A program made the position numbers and the translations under genes. DNA of 64,000 nt. Source: Rhizobium herbae. Its GTDB lineage: Bacteria; Pseudomonadota; Alphaproteobacteria; Rhizobiales; Rhizobiaceae. The DNA lies in contig NZ_JAGGJV010000005.1 of assembly GCF_017873135.1 (NCBI RefSeq), positions 372,001 to 436,000 on the forward strand, written 5' to 3'. Below, piece after piece: positions 1 through 7,466 of this stretch (positions are counted from its first letter, which is position 1; each line of letters starts with the position of its first letter). Under the pieces are notes generated by a model. It made no database searches. It was not told where the DNA came from and saw only the letters and a program-made list of their open reading frames with translations.

Positions 1-1
1 C

Positions 2-736
2 GCAGGCTTTGCCAGCGCCATCGTGCTGGCCTTGATCGCCATGCTGATCGGCTGGGAAAGCCTGCTGCGGCTGGCCAATCCGGTCGCGATCAGCTTCTCG
101 CAGGCCATTGCCGTGGCGGTGGCCGGTCTTGCCGTCAATCTCATCTCCGCCTTCCTGCTCAGGGATGATCACCAGCATCACGGGCATTCGCACGCTGGTC
201 ATTCCCACCATGGTCACCATGCCAGCGGACACGATCATCACGATCATGGAAACCATGATCACGATCACGGAAGCCACAGCCATCACGACCACGCGGTTCA
301 GTCACGCGGCGCCGACAACAATCTGCGCTCCGCCTATCTGCATGTGATGGCGGACGCGCTGACGTCGGTGCTGGCCATTGTCGCCCTTGTGGCGGCCAGC
401 ATCTACGGCTGGCTGTGGCTTGACCCGTTGATGGGCATTGTCGGCGCGCTGGTCATCGCCCATTGGTCATGGGGGCTGATCCGCCAGACCGGCCTGATCC
501 TCATCGACGCCACCGATGCCGTCACCGGCCTGCAAGCGGAAATCCGCCAGCGGATCGAAACGCAGGGTGAAACGATCACCGACCTGCATGTCTGGCAGGT
601 CGGCCCGGGCCACAATGCGGCGATCGTCGCCATTGCCACCAGCAGCCCGCATCCGCCGGCCTTCTACAAAGAAAAGTTGGCAGCGCTTTCCGGCCTGTCG
701 CACCTGACGGTCGAGGTGACGCCGCTTGCGGCATAG
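2..736 (+). CDS. dmeF: CDF-family divalent metal efflux transporter, 5' end outside window
   Basis: The frame is open from base 2, so the start lies upstream and about 244 residues are visible. Membrane segments flank a long cytoplasmic loop very rich in His, Asp and Gly (bases about 165-300, many HxH and HDH steps). A typical CDF transmembrane pair and cytoplasmic C-terminal domain with DLHVWQVGPGH follow. CDF proteins exchange protons for Zn, Co, Ni or Cd at the inner membrane, and the His-rich loop is typical of the Co/Ni exporter DmeF. The metal is inferred from the loop only; a zinc exporter is the alternative. The last 29 bases, including the stop codon, are duplicated 2.9 kb downstream. 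Confidence 0.85.
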   Translation, partial: AGFASAIVLALIAMLIGWESLLRLANPVAISFSQAIAVAVAGLAVNLISAFLLRDDHQHHGHSHAGHSHHGHHASGHDHHDHGNHDHDHGSHSHHDHAVQSRGADNNLRSAYLHVMADALTSVLAIVALVAASIYGWLWLDPLMGIVGALVIAHWSWGLIRQTGLILIDATDAVTGLQAEIRQRIETQGETITDLHVWQVGPGHNAAIVAIATSSPHPPAFYKEKLAALSGLSHLTVEVTPLAA

Positions 737-749
737 GCGCGACGAGAGC
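712..749. repeat. Direct repeat copy 1 (3' end of the CDF gene)
   Basis: Bases 712-740 are identical to 3655-3683, and similarity continues to 749 (36 of 38 positions). The copy covers the last codons and stop codon of the metal exporter. Together with the second copy it brackets the ene-reductase/SDR/TetR cassette. Inference: footprint of an insertion or duplication at the gene end. Confidence 0.85.
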
Positions 750-795
750 CTGGAAGGCGCTCGCTGACGGCGCCTCCCATTCATTGAAGGTGTTG

Positions 796-819
796 CAAAG
801 GCCGCGCAACGGCGCGGCC
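796..819 (-). terminator. Hairpin terminator of the ene-reductase gene
   Basis: Eight-base perfect arms GGCCGCGC (800-807) and GCGCGGCC (812-819) with a 4-base loop lie just past the stop codon of the minus-strand ene-reductase. On that strand the hairpin is followed by a short T run (complement of 797-799). It may also act on the plus strand. Confidence 0.5.
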
Positions 820-825
820 GATTTG

Positions 826-1911
826 TCAGCCGTGGTTCGAGACCACGAAGAATGGATAGTCGGTATAGCCTTCGGCACCGCCGCCGTAGAGGGTCGCCGG
901 GTTCACCTCCGTCAGAGGAGCCGCGGTCTTCAGCCTCTCCACGAGATCCGGATTGGCAATGAATGGCCGGCCAAACGAAAAGAGATCAGCCTCGCCGTTC
1001 GCCAAGCGCGACGTCGCCAGTTCCCGGTTGTAGCCGCCGTTGGCAATGTAGGTATTTGCGAATTTGGCCTTCAGCTCTGCGTAATTGAAGGCAGCAGCCT
1101 CATGCGGTCCGCCTCGTCCGCCTTCGACGACATGAAGGTAGGCGATACCCATCTGGCCGAGTTTCTCGGCGATGTAGTTGAATTGCGCCTGCGGATCGGT
1201 CGAGGTGATACTGTTGACCGGTGAAATCCGGACACCCGTACGCTCGGCTCCAACCTCTAAAGCCACGGCGGCCGCGACCTCGAGTATCATCCGCGCACGA
1301 TTTTCAATCGAGCCGCCATAGGCGTCGGAGCGTGTGTTCGAACCGTCCTTGGCAAACTGTTCCAGCAGATAGCCGTTGGCACCATGGACTTCGACACCAT
1401 CGAAGCCTGCAGCAATCGCGTTGGCGGCGCCGCGACGAAAATCTGCGATAATGCCCTGGATTTCGTCATGTTCGAGCGCGCGAGGTTCGGAGACATCGAC
1501 GAACGCATTGTTGACGAAGACTTTGGTCTCCGGCTTGATGGCGGAGGGTGCGACCGGCGCTTGCCCGTTCGGCTGCAGGTCCACATGCGACACACGTCCT
1601 ACATGCCAGAGCTGCAAAAAGATGTGCCCGCCTCTGGAATGCACTGCGTCGGTCACTTTTCGCCAACCGTCGATCTGGGCTTGCGTATAGATACCCGGCG
1701 TATCCTGATAGCCTTGCCCTTGCTGCGAAATCTGTGCGCCTTCCGTTATGATCAAGCCCGCGGCGGCGCGCTGGGAATAGTACTCCACCGCGAGTTCGCG
1801 GGGTACGAATCCGGAGCCGGCTCTGTTGCGGGTCAAAGGCGCCATGACGATTCGGTTCGCCAGCGTCAGGCTCCCGAAGGTGTAGGGTTCAAAAAGTGCG
1901 TTGTCAGTCAT
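826..1911 (-). CDS. Old Yellow Enzyme-family NADH:flavin oxidoreductase (alkene reductase)
   Basis: The 361-residue protein is full length for the NemA/xenobiotic reductase branch of the FMN-dependent OYE family. It starts ...FEPYTFGSLTLANRIVMAPL and has the substrate-binding pair in HGANGYLLEQF (His and Asn near residue 175), then RTGVRISP and the FMN phosphate-binding SFGRPFIANPDL. Members reduce activated C=C bonds of enals, enones, nitroesters or maleimides with NAD(P)H. The ATG at 1911 is preceded by GAAAG. It lies 123 bases after an SDR gene on the same strand, and both probably answer to the divergent TetR at 2934. Substrate cannot be told from sequence. Confidence 0.9.
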   Translation of the reverse strand: MTDNALFEPYTFGSLTLANRIVMAPLTRNRAGSGFVPRELAVEYYSQRAAAGLIITEGAQISQQGQGYQDTPGIYTQAQIDGWRKVTDAVHSRGGHIFLQLWHVGRVSHVDLQPNGQAPVAPSAIKPETKVFVNNAFVDVSEPRALEHDEIQGIIADFRRGAANAIAAGFDGVEVHGANGYLLEQFAKDGSNTRSDAYGGSIENRARMILEVAAAVALEVGAERTGVRISPVNSITSTDPQAQFNYIAEKLGQMGIAYLHVVEGGRGGPHEAAAFNYAELKAKFANTYIANGGYNRELATSRLANGEADLFSFGRPFIANPDLVERLKTAAPLTEVNPATLYGGGAEGYTDYPFFVVSNHG

Positions 1912-2034
1912 TTGGTTTCTTTCGTCCGGATTTCAGGGTTCTCTGTCGTGTCTCGGAGTTTCGCGCCGGAACCCGGCACAGGCCGGCCTTTGCGGCACGG
2001 CCCATGTCGGTGACGGCGCGTTCTACGAGAGGCG

Positions 2035-2823
2035 TTACGAGGCCGAGCGATAACGTTCTGCCGCGTGGACCTGCGCAAAGCCCGGGATCATCGCCTGGCG
2101 TGCGGTCTGATAGGCATCCCATTGGGCCGCATCGTGCAGCGGCGGGATGGTGACCGGCTCGCGCTTGTCGAAGCCTGCCAAGGCTGCGTCCACGAGTTCG
2201 CCCACTTCCATCACAGCCGGGAGCGTGTTGACGTCGATACCGACAAGCTCCCAGAGCTCCGTCCGGGTCGCCGCCGGTAGCACTGCCTGTACGTAGATCC
2301 CCTTGGGACCGAGTTCGAGGCTAAGACCCTGTGAGAGGAACGTCACAAACGCCTTGGTGGCGCCGTAGACCGACATTCCGAATTCCGGGGCAAGCCCGAC
2401 GACCGAGGAGACGTTGATGATCGCGCCGGAGCCCGCCTTGATGAACCGTGGCGCGACGGCACCGGCGAGGCGGGCAACAGCCGTTGCATTGAGCGCGATA
2501 AGCTGGGTGATATCACTGGCAGCCTGATCGACAAATGTCCCTGCCAGGCTCGCACCGGCATTGTTGACCAGGATCCCGATGCGATCATCGTCGCGCAGAC
2601 GCGTTTCCACAGCTGCAAGATCATCGGCGTTCGTGACATCGGCCTGCAGGACATCGACGGAAACGCCATGTTCCTTGCGGAGCTGTTCCGAGAGAACCTC
2701 CAGTCTTGCCTTGTTGCGGGCGACCAGGACGAGATCATGCCCGCGTCGGGCAAAACGTTCTGCATATGCAGCGCCGATACCTGCGGAAGCACCGGTGATG
2801 AGGACGGTTGAAGTTTCAGTCAT
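2035..2823 (-). CDS. SDR-family NAD(P)-dependent oxidoreductase
   Basis: A 262-residue classical short-chain dehydrogenase. The nucleotide-binding TGASAGIG is at residues 10-17, NNAG at 87-90, and the catalytic triad is Ser139/140, Tyr153 and Lys157 (YGATK). It follows the DltE/YdfG-like pattern with VLITGASAGIGAAYAERFA. It is first in a probable two-gene unit with the ene-reductase and is divergent from a TetR gene with a palindrome between them. A detoxification role in reducing reactive carbonyls is inferred from that pairing only. Confidence 0.88.
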   Translation of the reverse strand: MTETSTVLITGASAGIGAAYAERFARRGHDLVLVARNKARLEVLSEQLRKEHGVSVDVLQADVTNADDLAAVETRLRDDDRIGILVNNAGASLAGTFVDQAASDITQLIALNATAVARLAGAVAPRFIKAGSGAIINVSSVVGLAPEFGMSVYGATKAFVTFLSQGLSLELGPKGIYVQAVLPAATRTELWELVGIDVNTLPAVMEVGELVDAALAGFDKREPVTIPPLHDAAQWDAYQTARQAMIPGFAQVHAAERYRSAS

Positions 2824-2846
2824 TCTCTTGCTCTCTTTCGAATAAG

Positions 2847-2865
2847 CGCTATATTCATGATAGCG
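2847..2865. promoter_or_regulatory. Candidate TetR operator between SDR and tetR
   Basis: CGCTATATTCATGATAGCG is a 6+7+6 perfect inverted repeat (arms 2847-2852 and 2860-2865) lying 24 bases upstream of the SDR start and 69 bases before the tetR ATG. Its size and position fit autoregulated, divergently transcribed TetR systems. Confidence 0.55.
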
Positions 2866-2933
2866 ATAATGATTGCGAGCTAAAGATGATCGCCATCATG
2901 AAAAAGTCAATGGCAAGGATGGAGAAATCTGAA

Positions 2934-3512
2934 ATGAAGGTCAGCCGCGAACAGATGGCCGAAAACCGCCGGAGAATCCTGGAGGCCGCAAGCCGGTTGT
3001 TTCGGGAAAAGGGGTTTGAGGCCGTCGGCGTCGCAGAGATCATGAAGGCTTTGGGACTGACGCATGGCGGCTTCTACGGTCATTTCAGCTCGAAGGATGA
3101 CCTCATCGTGCAGGCGCTCGCTCACGCGGTGGGCGAACGCAACGGCGCGACACTTTCGCTTCCCGCATACCTGGAGGAGTATCTGTCACCGCGCCACCGC
3201 GACAACAGGGCGGGTGGTTGTCCGATCTCCGGGCTTGCCGCCGACACGCTGCGCCAGGCGCCGGAGGCCCGTGCGGCGGTCACGGATGGCGTGCGAGTAC
3301 AACTGGACTGGATGAGTGAGAAGTTTCCCGAGGCGACCGAGGCCGACCGGCGGCGCCGGGCGATCGGAAGCTGGTCCGCGATGGTCGGGGCAACGATTCT
3401 GGCGCGGGTGATGGTTGATCCCGTCTTGTCGGAGGAGATCTTGACGGAGACCCTGGCCTGGATCAATGACGGACCCGGCCAGCAGGCTCCCGCACTTTCA
3501 GAACCTCAATGA
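2934..3512 (+). CDS. TetR/AcrR-family transcriptional regulator
   Basis: A 192-residue one-domain regulator. The N-terminal helix-turn-helix runs through RRRILEAASRLFREKGFE, then VGVAEIMKALGLTHGGFYGHFSSKDDL. The C-terminal ligand-binding half carries GCPISGLAADTLR. The ATG at 2934 has GGAG nine bases upstream; in-frame ATGs at 2886, 2898, 2910 and 2919 lack a good site. It is divergent from SDR/ene-reductase and probably represses them until an electrophile binds. It is the last gene of the cassette enclosed by the 712/3655 direct repeats. Confidence 0.88.
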   Translation: MKVSREQMAENRRRILEAASRLFREKGFEAVGVAEIMKALGLTHGGFYGHFSSKDDLIVQALAHAVGERNGATLSLPAYLEEYLSPRHRDNRAGGCPISGLAADTLRQAPEARAAVTDGVRVQLDWMSEKFPEATEADRRRRAIGSWSAMVGATILARVMVDPVLSEEILTETLAWINDGPGQQAPALSEPQ

Positions 3513-3654
3513 GGAGCCCGTGCGGCCGGTTTCCGCGCCTCGCCGCCGCAGCGTTGTCATGCCGGCTTCGAAACCGATCCGCGTCGGCGTGCCAGGCGCG
3601 GGCAGACATGCGCTGGCATCGAAACCCTGCCCGCACGCTTTAGACTGAATCGGA

Positions 3655-3692
3655 CGAGGTGACGCCGCTTGCGGCATAGGCGCAACGGGAGC
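3655..3692. repeat. Direct repeat copy 2 (duplicate of the CDF gene 3' end)
   Basis: This repeats bases 712-749 with two mismatches in 38 but is not attached to any CDF coding sequence. It lies between the tetR stop and the 3' end of the membrane-protein gene at 3723. Confidence 0.85.
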
Positions 3693-3722
3693 GGGGTTCC
3701 GGATTTTCGCGTGAGGCAGCGC

Positions 3723-4343
3723 TCAAGCCGTCTGCTGGATGACGGCAGTCTTTCGCCGCCACGCGGCGAGCCGAATGAGCAGAGCCAGCACGACGACGCC
3801 CACCGGCAGCCAGTAAATAGGGCTGATGACGATCCGTTTCCCGAAATTGAGCGCGAAGGACATCCATATGTACCAGGCTCCCACAGTGTGCAGCCAGCCC
3901 CAGGTCCGGGGACCGACAAGCGCGGCCGTTCTGTCGAACGATGTCAGTGTCATCAAGACGATGAAGAGATAAGCCAGCCCGCCGGCAACGAAGGCAACGA
4001 TATTGGTGAGTTGCATGAACACCAGATAATCGAGCCGGGAGAGCGCAATAATCGCTCCGGCATGGATAAAATGCGATGCCGCGAAAGACACGCCGATATA
4101 GCGCCGGTTTTCCCTGAGCCACCGCGTGGCGGCGGATGGCGCCAGCAGCCGCAGCGACGAAGCCGTAAACGCAAGCAGGAAGAGAACAGCCGATGTCCAG
4201 GCGGTCAGTCGGATGACTGACCGTGCGCCCTCCACGGGTGCCGGAGCCATAAGGGCGGCTGCCGCTGCCGCCGCGAGCAGAGCGGTTGAGATGAGAGCGG
4301 TCAGGCGCCAGCCATTGACGAGCGAGATTCGGTTTGTGAGCAT
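3723..4343 (-). CDS. Ferric-reductase-like / MsrQ-like membrane protein
   Basis: A 206-residue hydrophobic protein with about six membrane segments. Histidines in FAASHFIHAGAI and WGWLHTVGAWYIW are placed like the haem-ligating histidines of the ferric-reductase/YedZ(MsrQ) transmembrane fold. The ATG at 4343 is preferred over 4349 because AGGAG then stands six bases upstream. No MsrP partner is adjacent. The gene is divergent from a TetR gene that shares its promoter region and operators, so it is probably that regulator's target. Haem binding is inferred from His placement. Confidence 0.6.
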   Translation of the reverse strand: MLTNRISLVNGWRLTALISTALLAAAAAAALMAPAPVEGARSVIRLTAWTSAVLFLLAFTASSLRLLAPSAATRWLRENRRYIGVSFAASHFIHAGAIIALSRLDYLVFMQLTNIVAFVAGGLAYLFIVLMTLTSFDRTAALVGPRTWGWLHTVGAWYIWMSFALNFGKRIVISPIYWLPVGVVVLALLIRLAAWRRKTAVIQQTA

Positions 4344-4358
4344 CGGCATCTCCTTTGT

Positions 4359-4373
4359 GTAATCAGTGATTAC
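4359..4373. promoter_or_regulatory. TetR-type operator 1
   Basis: GTAATCAGTGATTAC is a perfect 15-base palindrome 15 bases upstream of the membrane-protein ATG. It shares TAATCAGTGATTACATT with operator 2. Confidence 0.65.
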
Positions 4374-4402
4374 ATTGCTATCTTGGGAAGGTCAAGGGAA
4401 TT

Positions 4403-4415
4403 TAATCAGTGATTA
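4403..4415. promoter_or_regulatory. TetR-type operator 2
   Basis: TAATCAGTGATTA is a 13-base palindrome, part of a 17-base direct repeat of operator 1 with starts 43 bases apart (about four helical turns). It lies 32 bases before the tetR ATG at 4447. Confidence 0.65.
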
Positions 4416-4446
4416 CATTCGGCGGGCGTTCTGCTATCACGGGATC

Positions 4447-5082
4447 ATGACATCCGAATCCCAAACGGCTCGCGCCGGCTATCATCATGGCAATCTCACC
4501 GAAGTCCTTCTTGAGGCGGCGATCGCGCTGATCGAGGAGAAGGGTGTTGATGCCCTGTCGGTGCGCGAGGTCGCCAAGCGATCGGGCGTGTCGCCCGGTG
4601 CTCCGTTCCGGCATTTCAGCAGCAAGACCGCGCTTCTGACGGCCGTCGCGGAACAGGCGATGGGGAGGCTGACCGCCGCGGTTCGCGCTGAAATGAGCAA
4701 GGCCGGCGATGCCGATCCCATCGAAGCCCTGCGCGCGATCGGGCGTGGTTATCTGGCCTGGGCGCTCTCCAATCCCACCCATTTCCAGGTTATCAGCTCA
4801 AGGTCATTGATCGACTTTCACGCATCGCCCCGCCTGGTTGAGGAAAACGAGGCAATCCGTATCGTCATGGTCGATCTGATCGCCCGGGCGCAGCGCGAAG
4901 GACGACTGCGACCGGGCATCGTGCCTGCCGATCTGGTCTTCTCGTCGCGCGCCTTCATCTATGGCGTTGCGCGCATGTGGATCGACGGCCATTTCAAGGA
5001 ATGGCACGTCGAAAGGCCGGCTCCTGAGGCAATGGAGTCTGCGCTCGACTTGTTCATCAAAATGATTGACGCCAAGCCATAG
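4447..5082 (+). CDS. TetR/AcrR-family transcriptional regulator
   Basis: A 211-residue regulator starting at the ATG in GGGATCATGAC. The HTH spans LLEAAIALIEEKGVDALSVREVAKRSGVSPGAPFRHFSSKTALL, with a C-terminal domain of the TetR_C WHG type (LARAIGRGYLAW..., FSSRAFIYGVARMW). It is divergent from the membrane-protein gene over two identical palindromes and is probably autoregulated there. It is convergent with the ribosome-protection GTPase, separated by a hairpin. Confidence 0.85.
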   Translation: MTSESQTARAGYHHGNLTEVLLEAAIALIEEKGVDALSVREVAKRSGVSPGAPFRHFSSKTALLTAVAEQAMGRLTAAVRAEMSKAGDADPIEALRAIGRGYLAWALSNPTHFQVISSRSLIDFHASPRLVEENEAIRIVMVDLIARAQREGRLRPGIVPADLVFSSRAFIYGVARMWIDGHFKEWHVERPAPEAMESALDLFIKMIDAKP

Positions 5083-5106
5083 ATGCGAAGGGAACATCCG
5101 CCGGGC

Positions 5107-5133
5107 GGCCGGCAGGTTACACCGCCGGCCTTT
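5107..5133 (+). terminator. Hairpin between convergent tetR and GTPase genes
   Basis: Arms GGCCGGC (5107-5113) and GCCGGCC (5124-5130) enclose a 10-base loop and are followed by TTT. It lies in the 64-base gap between two converging stop codons and could serve both strands. Confidence 0.5.
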
Positions 5134-5146
5134 CCCGATTTCGCTG

Positions 5147-7117
5147 CTAACCTCTCGCCGGACTAAGTCCGGCGAGGTTTCGACGCATGCGCAGCAGATA
5201 TTCGGTTTGATTGAACGGATCGGCACCCGAGCGCGGGCGAAAACGCTGCGGGCCATGCATGGGCGCATAATGATCGAAGGACGCTTCCATCGTCGCCATG
5301 CCGCTCGTCAGCCCCGGCAGTTGCTGCTGGATGCCCTGGATCATCGCAGATGCGACGGTACCTTCCAGCCTGACCACGCCACCGGAAATCACCGAATTCG
5401 TCGTCGAGACGCCGGATTTCGCAAGCAGGGTAAGCAAGCCGTTCACTGCCTCTGCGGGCGCTTCGAGGTAAAGGCGGTCGATGGGCTCGCAGATGACGGT
5501 TTGGGCGGCCGATAGAGCGGTTGCCAATACCAGGGGTGTCAACTGCCGGAAATCGGCCGCCGTACTCGCCGGAGACGTTTGCCCGGCGGCGATCATCGCC
5601 ACATGGCAATCGATGACCTGCCAGCCGAAAAAACCTTGCTTCAGCGTTTCGAAGACGGTTTCCTCGACTGCCCGATAAAAGCTTGCGGGCATCTGGCCGG
5701 TATCCACTTCCAGGGCGAAGCTGTTGCCCGTGCCTTCCGGTCGCGGTTCGACGCGCAGTCCGACCGTCGCGAGAAATGGGTTAGGCTCCCTGAAAATGGT
5801 TTGAAGGCCGGTCCCGGTCCCGGCGAGCCTTTCCACGCAGATGACCGTACTCTCCTCGAAGGTCGCCTCAAGATCGAAGTCCGTCAGCAAGGTCGATTGG
5901 ATGACCTCTTTCTGTACCTCGCCATAGAGCGACACGAAGACGTCGCTGGCGTCCTCGTTCCTGCGCAGATTGATCAGGGGGTCCTGTTCGGCCAACTGGT
6001 TCAGTGCCAGCCAGAGCGCCGCATCGTCGGAGGGGCGACGGGAAAGGACGCGGGTTTCAAGGGTGGGCGGGGCAAAGTGGGACCTGCCGCCCGAGCCTGA
6101 ATCGGTGCCCACGACATCCCCGATCCGGGCGTGGCTGAGGCCGCTGACGCGCGCGATCTGCCCGGCGCGCAAGGCTGTAGCACTGTGAACCCGGCCAGCC
6201 TCGAAAACCTGGATCCCGGTTACCCTTGCCGGGCCTTTCGGCAAGTCCAGATATTGCCGGAGCTGGATGGTACCTGAAGTCAGGTACAGATAGGACAGCT
6301 TGTCGCCGCCCCATCCGCGTTCGATCTTGAAGATTGTCCCGGCAACCGGGCCATCCGGGTCGAGGCGGCGGCGGGGCATGAGCGTCGTTATGGCCGCTGT
6401 CAGGGCAGGCACGCCGACGCCGGTGGTCGCGGCTCCTGCAAATGCCGGATGCACCAGGCCCCTGGCGATCTGATCGGCCAAGGGACGTCGAAGCCTTTCG
6501 GTGGTCAGGCGATCGGGTGAGAGGACATAATCGTCCAGCAGAGCCTCGTCGTTTTCCGCCAGTGTTTCACACAAGGCTGCAAAAAGCGGTTCGCGTCCCG
6601 GATCGAGTGCCTCCACCTGCGCAAGCTTGCTGCCGGCATCGTTAACGGCCGACATGGCAATGGGGCGAACCGGCAGTTGGTTGCCAATGGCCTCCAGCAC
6701 CGCGTCATATCGCGCGCCGAGACGATCGACCTTGTTGATGAAGAAGACGAAGGGAACGGCAAGACGTTGCAACGCCCGCACCAGCACCCGCGTCTGGGCC
6801 TGCACGCCCTCGACCGCCGAAACAACGACCACCGCCGCGTCCAGCAATCCCAGCACCCGTTCGACTTCGGCGATGAAGTCGGGGTGACCGGGCGTATCGA
6901 TGAGATTGACGACCGTATCGCCGATCGTGAAAGACACGACGGCGGCCCTGATCGTGATGCCGCGTTGCCGTTCGAGTTCGAGACTGTCCGTCTGCGTGCT
7001 GCCGGTATCGACGCTGCCGAGCTTTTCGATGACGCCGGCGTCAAACAGCAGTCGTTCTGTAAGGCTAGTCTTTCCTGCATCCACATGGGCCAGGATGCCC
7101 AGATTCAAAGTGCGCAT
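5147..7117 (-). CDS. Tet(M)/Otr(A)-type ribosome-protection translational GTPase
   Basis: A 656-residue EF-G-like protein, the usual length for tetracycline ribosomal-protection proteins. G1 is HVDAGKTS (11-18), G3 is DTPGH and G4 is NKVD. EF-G domains II-V follow, with no EF-G insert G' pattern. The ATG at 7117 follows GAGGAACC. Family members bind the A-site region of the ribosome and eject tetracycline. Rhizobial chromosomal homologues are more like Otr(A) than mobile Tet(M), so a native role in ribosome rescue or antibiotic tolerance is possible. No attenuator leader or mobile-element sequence is seen. Resistance itself is not proven by sequence. Confidence 0.82.
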   Translation of the reverse strand: MRTLNLGILAHVDAGKTSLTERLLFDAGVIEKLGSVDTGSTQTDSLELERQRGITIRAAVVSFTIGDTVVNLIDTPGHPDFIAEVERVLGLLDAAVVVVSAVEGVQAQTRVLVRALQRLAVPFVFFINKVDRLGARYDAVLEAIGNQLPVRPIAMSAVNDAGSKLAQVEALDPGREPLFAALCETLAENDEALLDDYVLSPDRLTTERLRRPLADQIARGLVHPAFAGAATTGVGVPALTAAITTLMPRRRLDPDGPVAGTIFKIERGWGGDKLSYLYLTSGTIQLRQYLDLPKGPARVTGIQVFEAGRVHSATALRAGQIARVSGLSHARIGDVVGTDSGSGGRSHFAPPTLETRVLSRRPSDDAALWLALNQLAEQDPLINLRRNEDASDVFVSLYGEVQKEVIQSTLLTDFDLEATFEESTVICVERLAGTGTGLQTIFREPNPFLATVGLRVEPRPEGTGNSFALEVDTGQMPASFYRAVEETVFETLKQGFFGWQVIDCHVAMIAAGQTSPASTAADFRQLTPLVLATALSAAQTVICEPIDRLYLEAPAEAVNGLLTLLAKSGVSTTNSVISGGVVRLEGTVASAMIQGIQQQLPGLTSGMATMEASFDHYAPMHGPQRFRPRSGADPFNQTEYLLRMRRNLAGLSPARG

Positions 7118-7350
7118 GGTTCCTCGATTTCTCAGAATTTCGAATGTGATTTTCGTGAGAAATGAGTCGGCGCATTGGAACCTCTACCCGTTGATGGCTA
7201 TGGCTATGCATCACCCCCGTGTCGTTTTGGAGAGACGCAAGCCGGACTCTAAAGGCGTACCGGAAGATATGTCAACCACCGCCATATCGCGGCTTTGCGG
7301 TTGAAAACGGAGGAAACGGCTGTCGCAAAATAATGTCCATCACTGGAACG
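7118..7350. other. Spacer upstream of the ribosome-protection gene
   Basis: Together with the terminator this makes a 349-base gap between two minus-strand genes. It should contain the GTPase promoter. I see no conserved leader peptide, no strong palindrome and no credible coding frame here. Confidence 0.4.
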
Positions 7351-7392
7351 CCAATAAAGAAAGCCACCCACAACGCATGGTGTGAGTGGCTT
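7351..7392 (-). terminator. Rho-independent terminator of gcd
   Basis: On the minus strand, arms AAGCCAC(T)CAC and GTG(G)GTGGCTT (7386-7392 pairing with 7361-7367, stem extended inward by CAC/GTG) are followed by TCTTTATT. It lies about 75 bases past the gcd stop. A second perfect hairpin (GGTCCGGC/GCCGGACC, 7420-7445) sits between it and the stop without a T run. Confidence 0.65.
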
Positions 7393-7466
7393 CAACCGTC
7401 CTGTTTCGCATGCGATCATGGTCCGGCCGGTCGCCCCGCCGGACCTTTGTCGCCATTGCCGCAGCG

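Noticed and set aside
7420-7445. GGTCCGGC/GCCGGACC hairpin as main gcd terminator
   Set aside because: No T run on the minus strand; the hairpin at 7361-7392 with TCTTTATT is better.
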